Assembly (NCBI GenBank): GCA_009760855.2
Contig: WPIO01000145.1
Coordinates: forward strand, 645,001 to 709,000
Length of the DNA: 64,000 bases
Reading direction: 5' to 3'
From: Cristatella mucedo
Taxonomy: Eukaryota; Bryozoa; Phylactolaemata; Cristatellidae
In this document: one piece after another, positions 59,531 to 64,000 of the stretch
Layout: each line of letters opens with the position of its first letter
Numbering within the stretch: the first letter of the stretch is position 1
The notes under the pieces: model-generated
The model's database searches: none
Seen by the model: only the letters and a program-made list of their open reading frames with translations
Told to the model about the DNA's origin: nothing
Made by a program: the position numbers and the translations under genes

Positions 59531-60757
59531 CTACAGATAGTGAACGTCAGACAAATGTGATGCATTGACCAAGTGCACCAAGCCCGTTACGTCGTGGCTG
59601 CTCGGTGCCGGGCCACTGGGCTGAAAATTACACTCGGTGCTAACTTCATCGTATGAAACCAACGCAACCGAAAGTCCAGGAAGCAAGTCGGCACCGTGGA
59701 ATGTCGGAGTATCAGAGCTGCTTACTGGGGTTGCCCCAGCTGAAGACTGCAGCTGAGTTTCCTGAGTTAAGAGAGGAGCGAGGAATGTTCGGCGACCTTG
59801 CAACGGGGACAGCTTGCCCCGGTCTTCTACGAGGAATGTGCTACCATTAGTTCGTACCGGATCTGGAATTACACTTTCGCCAATACGTAATGCACCAGGC
59901 TGCGGGGCTGAGAGCACCTGCGAGTACGATAACGGGTCTTCGCAAGAGGCCGCAAGAGTGCACAGTCTGGGCTGGGTTGCTTGGCGCGGCTGCCACATAC
60001 TAATACCTAATGTTGGATTAGACCGTGACGACGATGACACCTGCTCGTCTTCGCTCACAGCAAGCCTGGAGCCGCTGCTTTTCATTACGACGCCATCGTC
60101 GGCTTCGTCGCTAGTGCAGCTCTCGCGATCCTCTTTAATGACGTCCAGCTGAGGCGGCGGGTAGTAATACTCAATGGGCGGTTTATAGTTCTTGCCAGGG
60201 CTCAGCAGCTGCTTCCGCAAGGGCTTGCTCCTCGTGAAAAACCCGGCGACCTTCTCCTGGAGTGACCTTCGGCGCTGGTTCTGCTGCTTCTCCCGTACGT
60301 ATTCGCTAAGCGAGGAACGAAGCACTTTCGCCACAAGGTCGTTCAACTCACAGGACACTTTCTCGTTCTTACACAGAATAGCGTGACATCTGAGATCAAC
60401 CTTCATATTCTTACCGGCGTGGCGGTATACCCACACGAAGAGTCCATGATGCTCCTTCACCGAAGTGAAGGTGCTTATCCTATGGCACCAGTAATGCATG
60501 GATTCCGATTTATCCGCTCCATGCCTGGAGCCACGAGTCTCGGTTCGGACACTTAGGCCCGAGTTATCGACGCTGATGGTCATAGGCACGCAGAGACTAC
60601 CTGAGGTCTTAAGATGGTTGTCCCATAGCAGTTTGACTGGTCGGCTTGTGCAGTCGTCACCTTGGACCATAGTAGTAGCAACGTTGCCCAGATACTTCAC
60701 TTTGAACGTTGGATTTGGTGCTGTGACGTTCAGCTTCTTCTTCTTCAGCAGACTCAT
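59531..60757 (-). CDS. FAM43: FAM43-like PTB/PID-domain protein, single exon
   Basis: Uninterrupted 408-residue frame. The ATG at 60757 is the first Met after an in-frame TAA. A basic start (LLKKKKLNVTAPNPTF) leads into a phosphotyrosine-binding fold with KVKYLGN near residue 20, HRISTFT, VFVWVYRH-like FVWVYRH and DLRCHAILC (about 12-160). Then come a basic hinge and the block PLRKQLL...KNYKPPIEYYYPPP, followed by acidic DVIKED. The order PTB, LRCHA, PLRK-LL, YKPP, acidic stretch is that of vertebrate FAM43A/B, which are also intronless. The C-terminal 180 residues are Ser/Pro-rich and not recognisable, as usual in this family. Molecular function is poorly known; PTB domains bind peptide motifs of membrane or signalling proteins. 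No in-frame damage, and composition is ordinary. AATAAA lies about 335 nt past the stop. Confidence 0.9.
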   Translation of the reverse strand: MSLLKKKKLNVTAPNPTFKVKYLGNVATTMVQGDDCTSRPVKLLWDNHLKTSGSLCVPMTISVDNSGLSVRTETRGSRHGADKSESMHYWCHRISTFTSVKEHHGLFVWVYRHAGKNMKVDLRCHAILCKNEKVSCELNDLVAKVLRSSLSEYVREKQQNQRRRSLQEKVAGFFTRSKPLRKQLLSPGKNYKPPIEYYYPPPQLDVIKEDRESCTSDEADDGVVMKSSGSRLAVSEDEQVSSSSRSNPTLGISMWQPRQATQPRLCTLAASCEDPLSYSQVLSAPQPGALRIGESVIPDPVRTNGSTFLVEDRGKLSPLQGRRTFLAPLLTQETQLQSSAGATPVSSSDTPTFHGADLLPGLSVALVSYDEVSTECNFQPSGPAPSSHDVTGLVHLVNASHLSDVHYL

Positions 60758-60759
60758 AG

Positions 60760-63700
60760 TCCCGCTCCCAGTAGTTGACCAAGCGGTTTAGTCCCCAATG
60801 ATTGTAGCACGCTATAGATACCATCTCCGGTCCTATGCGACATCATAGCAAGTAGGGATCCAAATGCGACCCAATTATTGTCGCCTCCACCGTCGGCTTA
60901 TCGGTTAGCCCGCAGCCCAGCAATTGTCGTTATTCTATTGGCCGGCAATGGCTCAATCAACACAGCTACCGCTGGCTCAGCTTCCTTGGTGAGGCGGAAA
61001 TGGGATCCGCTTGTATCCGCTCTAAGCTAATTTGCATGAGGCCTCCAACTACGAATTCCTCAAGCATCCCCCAACCGCTATATTTCACGATCTCTTGTGT
61101 GGTGGCTGTGCATGGTGGGGGCTTTGCTGTATTTTTTCAAAATACGGTAGCATCACTGAAGTTGATGTTGGTCGATCGATCTCCCTCCGCCCATTCAAAC
61201 CCGGCAAGTCCTCGCTTGCCGGAGTCTTCAAAAGTCGCTACTATATTTTAAAGCAACTGGATCGATATCTCACGGCTGCGCACGACATTTTTCTAAAATC
61301 AAGTCGTACAGGTGTGGTTACGCTTATAAATGCTGAACTACGGTGGCTCAACCTTTCGATATCGTGACAAACTGATGCAGCTCAGTTAAGTTTCAATCGA
61401 CTTGCAGAATTAAGGGAATTTCCTGACGCAGTAGGTTCAGGGAGCCGGCTCACGGAACGGTGGTAGGAACTTACGGTCGCACATGAAAATCTTCCCTATT
61501 GGTTAAGGCAATAGGTATTGAAGTTCGGCGGTACTGCTCGTGCTGGTCTACCCTACAGGCACTACTGGCAAGCCTCACAGTAGCATAGTAGCAAGACCTT
61601 AGGCAGCACATAAGTTGAACATATTTGCTATGAGAAGTCATATGATTTCGGGCGATCCAGGCCTTAAGGAAACTCAGTTGAGTTTAAAGTTGATGAATGC
61701 CGGGCGGCGATTGTTGTGGAAGGCTCGGAGATCAACCGTTCTGTCACCTCCTTCGTCAGCTGTCGTGGCGGCGATCCTGGGCTTGATCAATGTGCTTGAG
61801 GTCACTCGTCGGTATGAGTGAGAGATAATTAAATTATCTTTTACATGGTCACCGACAGTAAAGCTCTCGTTGGTCGATTGGGCACTCCTCACCAGCACGG
61901 GCTGACTGCCAAGTGCTCTGCTGAATGTGCAGAAGGAATGAGGAAAGATTTAGGGGCTCCCTCCGCCCGATTACCTGTAGCCTGCTCATTATTTATATTA
62001 TACATATATATATATAAAGTACAAGTTTATACCTGTACATGTAGGTATGTATTATACGTTCATATATATTAATTTATATGCAAAACTAGCTCGGAAAATT
62101 CACCCACTCTCGACATCAAGGCAAAACCTCAAGCATTGCAGTTTTGTGATGAGTTAAGGTAACAAAATTCCCTTCAGAAGGATAGGATGAATATGAGAAA
62201 GCAATACACTGTGCGTACTGTTACCTCACTGATAAAAGGTACACAACAAACTTGTGTACAAGTTCACATTAATTCGGAAACATTTGTAGTTTCACGTTTG
62301 CATTTAGGATTGTTTCGAGGGGTTCGGTTGTATCGTCTTTCAGTTTAAGTTATCTGGCCGAAATCCAGCATCCACAACCTAATATTTTTGGGCAGGTGGC
62401 AAATTAACCTTTTACAGCTGACTAAAGGCTTGAGCGTCAGATTTGCAATCAAGGAGAGAGTGGAGGCCGTCCATTCGAGGCATGAGCCTGCAGGCAGCGA
62501 GTGCCTCAGAGCTTTGTCTAAACACTGCCAGGCGTAAAAGCACTGTTTTGATAAGATGCTCTAGCAATAAAGATCTTCTCTAAGACTTTTCAGTGCACCA
62601 TTCCTAAATTGAAGAATACACTTACTACTTGGACTGAATCCGACCGATTTTATGCTGCCTCTCTAAAGCGACCACTGCTCCTATTGTTATAAAGTAGATC
62701 ACAATTGTTGTACCCACTGCTGACAGTCCTACGAGCCAGAGGTTCTCAATGGTCAAAGGCTACCACTAGTATTACTTCACAGGTTTTAGACACGATAGAA
62801 ACAAAATGGTAGCCACGACAAACTTCGGATGAAACTTCGATGAAAGCAACTAAGGTAGACGTATAATCATGTTTGACTGCTCGACTGACAGCCCGACCTA
62901 CATACATTTTTCCGAGTAATTGCATGGATTCTTACTGGAAATACCGAAAAACGTTGCTTGGGAACAGATCATAAAGCTATTCAGACAGGGAATATACTAG
63001 TCATTATCATTCACATTTTGTAGAAAGCAGCTAGTGTCAAGAACATCTGCTCAAGGGAGGCGTAGAAGCAATTAGATTAGTTGAATTTCGTCACTAGGTA
63101 TTCCACACAAGCGTGTGCCGGTTGGTAAGTTAATCACAGTGAGCCAGTAGATATGCATCACTTTGGTGTCAGGAGTTGAACTATATATAGCCATCTCATG
63201 CTGGAAGCAAACATCTTTGACACTCATCAATATGAGCTGAGGTGCTCACTAATAAATGTGGCTGCCACGGCTCCACGACCCACATCAGATGACACATGAT
63301 GGCAGTTCAGCAGCTATTCAAAACACAAGTGCAACCTGCAAAATCTGCTAATCTAGCTACTTTGCCTCATCGAGATGAACTGACCCAACAATAGCAACTG
63401 TATATGAAAGATAAATATCCAAATATTTCAGCTGTTAAACCATTGACACTGCTGCAGTACTATGAGTGCCAAAACATAGCCAGGAAATGTGATCGTGTCA
63501 ACTTTATTGCTGCCACTGACAGCATACAGCTTTACTACCAAGCAAGCAGCTTGGTACACCCTAAGTAATGCTTGAGCAAGAAACAATCAGGTGACTGGCA
63601 GAAGAGTACCAATGCTATGTTACTAATGAGCGAGCCTGTCACTAATGTAGAGCTGCGTTTGCTCCAACGCCCACCAGCCATCAGCCGGAGTAAGCTGCTT

Positions 63701-64000
63701 AAGCAAACTCAGCAACAAACCATGGTATTCCACAGGCAGCACGAGGGATGAATCGCAGAATGAAAATTTTTGGCATGCGATCAAAATATCGGTTGCTAGT
63801 CAGTATCATCAGCCCTGCAGATAAAGCAAGGTGGCAGCAACCGGTCGGCGAGCTTTCACAGTTTAGCAGCTCCTTTACCGAATGCCTCACACAGCATTGT
63901 ATCCCTCGCACAGCATTGCATCCCACGCACGGCAGTGGTCCCAGGTCACAAAAAAGCACAGGAATGGGTTTCATTTTAGTTACCAGGAGTTGGCAAAATG
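60760..64000. other. Upstream of the FAM43-like gene, no gene recognised
   Basis: Includes the presumed promoter. A TA-rich patch at 62000-62080. Frames at 61032-61367 and 61674-61898 show no known domain. Confidence 0.35.

Overview
The window is eukaryotic and metazoan. Protein genes are split by GT-AG introns, coding exons are few, and most of the sequence is transposable elements (TEs), microsatellites and tandem repeats. The three recognisable gene families (mitochondrial DnaJ/Tid1, EXD1-like 3'-5' exonuclease, FAM43-type PTB protein), the L2/CR1-like LINEs, two tRNA-derived SINE families and a Tc1 transposon suggest an invertebrate bilaterian. I cannot fix the phylum from sequence alone.

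Layout. 1-9.1 kb: the 5' part of a DNAJA3/Tid1 gene on the minus strand. Five exons can be joined in phase, and the 3' part lies beyond the left edge. A dead Tc1 element with a SINE in it sits in the last visible intron or beyond. 9.1-15.6 kb: SINEs, TA repeats and two dead LINE copies. 15.6-24 kb and 30-35.4 kb: two diverged copies of one segment, each with a two-exon minus-strand DEDDy exonuclease gene. The first exons share a nearly identical 392-bp tract although flanks and second exons have diverged. Copy 1 has a 5-nt deletion that destroys the last cysteine of a C-terminal CxxC...CxxC motif. 24-30 kb: unassigned DNA plus a second LINE family. 35.4-53.8 kb: TE-dense, with the longest LINE copy (endonuclease plus reverse transcriptase, 48-50 kb). 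54.8-57.1 kb: a satellite of about 172-bp units broken by a three-level TE nest. 59.2-60.8 kb: a complete single-exon FAM43-like gene. 60.8-64 kb: nothing recognised.

Names used here. LINE-A is an L2/CR1-like LINE whose 3' end folds as a GCGCC...GAGA...TCTC...GGGCGC hairpin followed by TTA repeats. It has two 3'-UTR types, A1 and A2. LINE-B is a second L2/CR1-like family ending in ATTAC-type repeats. SINE1 has a tRNA-like head and a tail ending GAGGCTGTTAAATCAGCT. SINE2 has a different tRNA-like head and ends in the LINE-A hairpin, so LINE-A is the probable source of its mobility. R1 is an unclassified dispersed repeat.

All alignments, identities and repeat boundaries were done by eye and should be read as approximate, except splice junctions and the frameshift, which I checked base by base.
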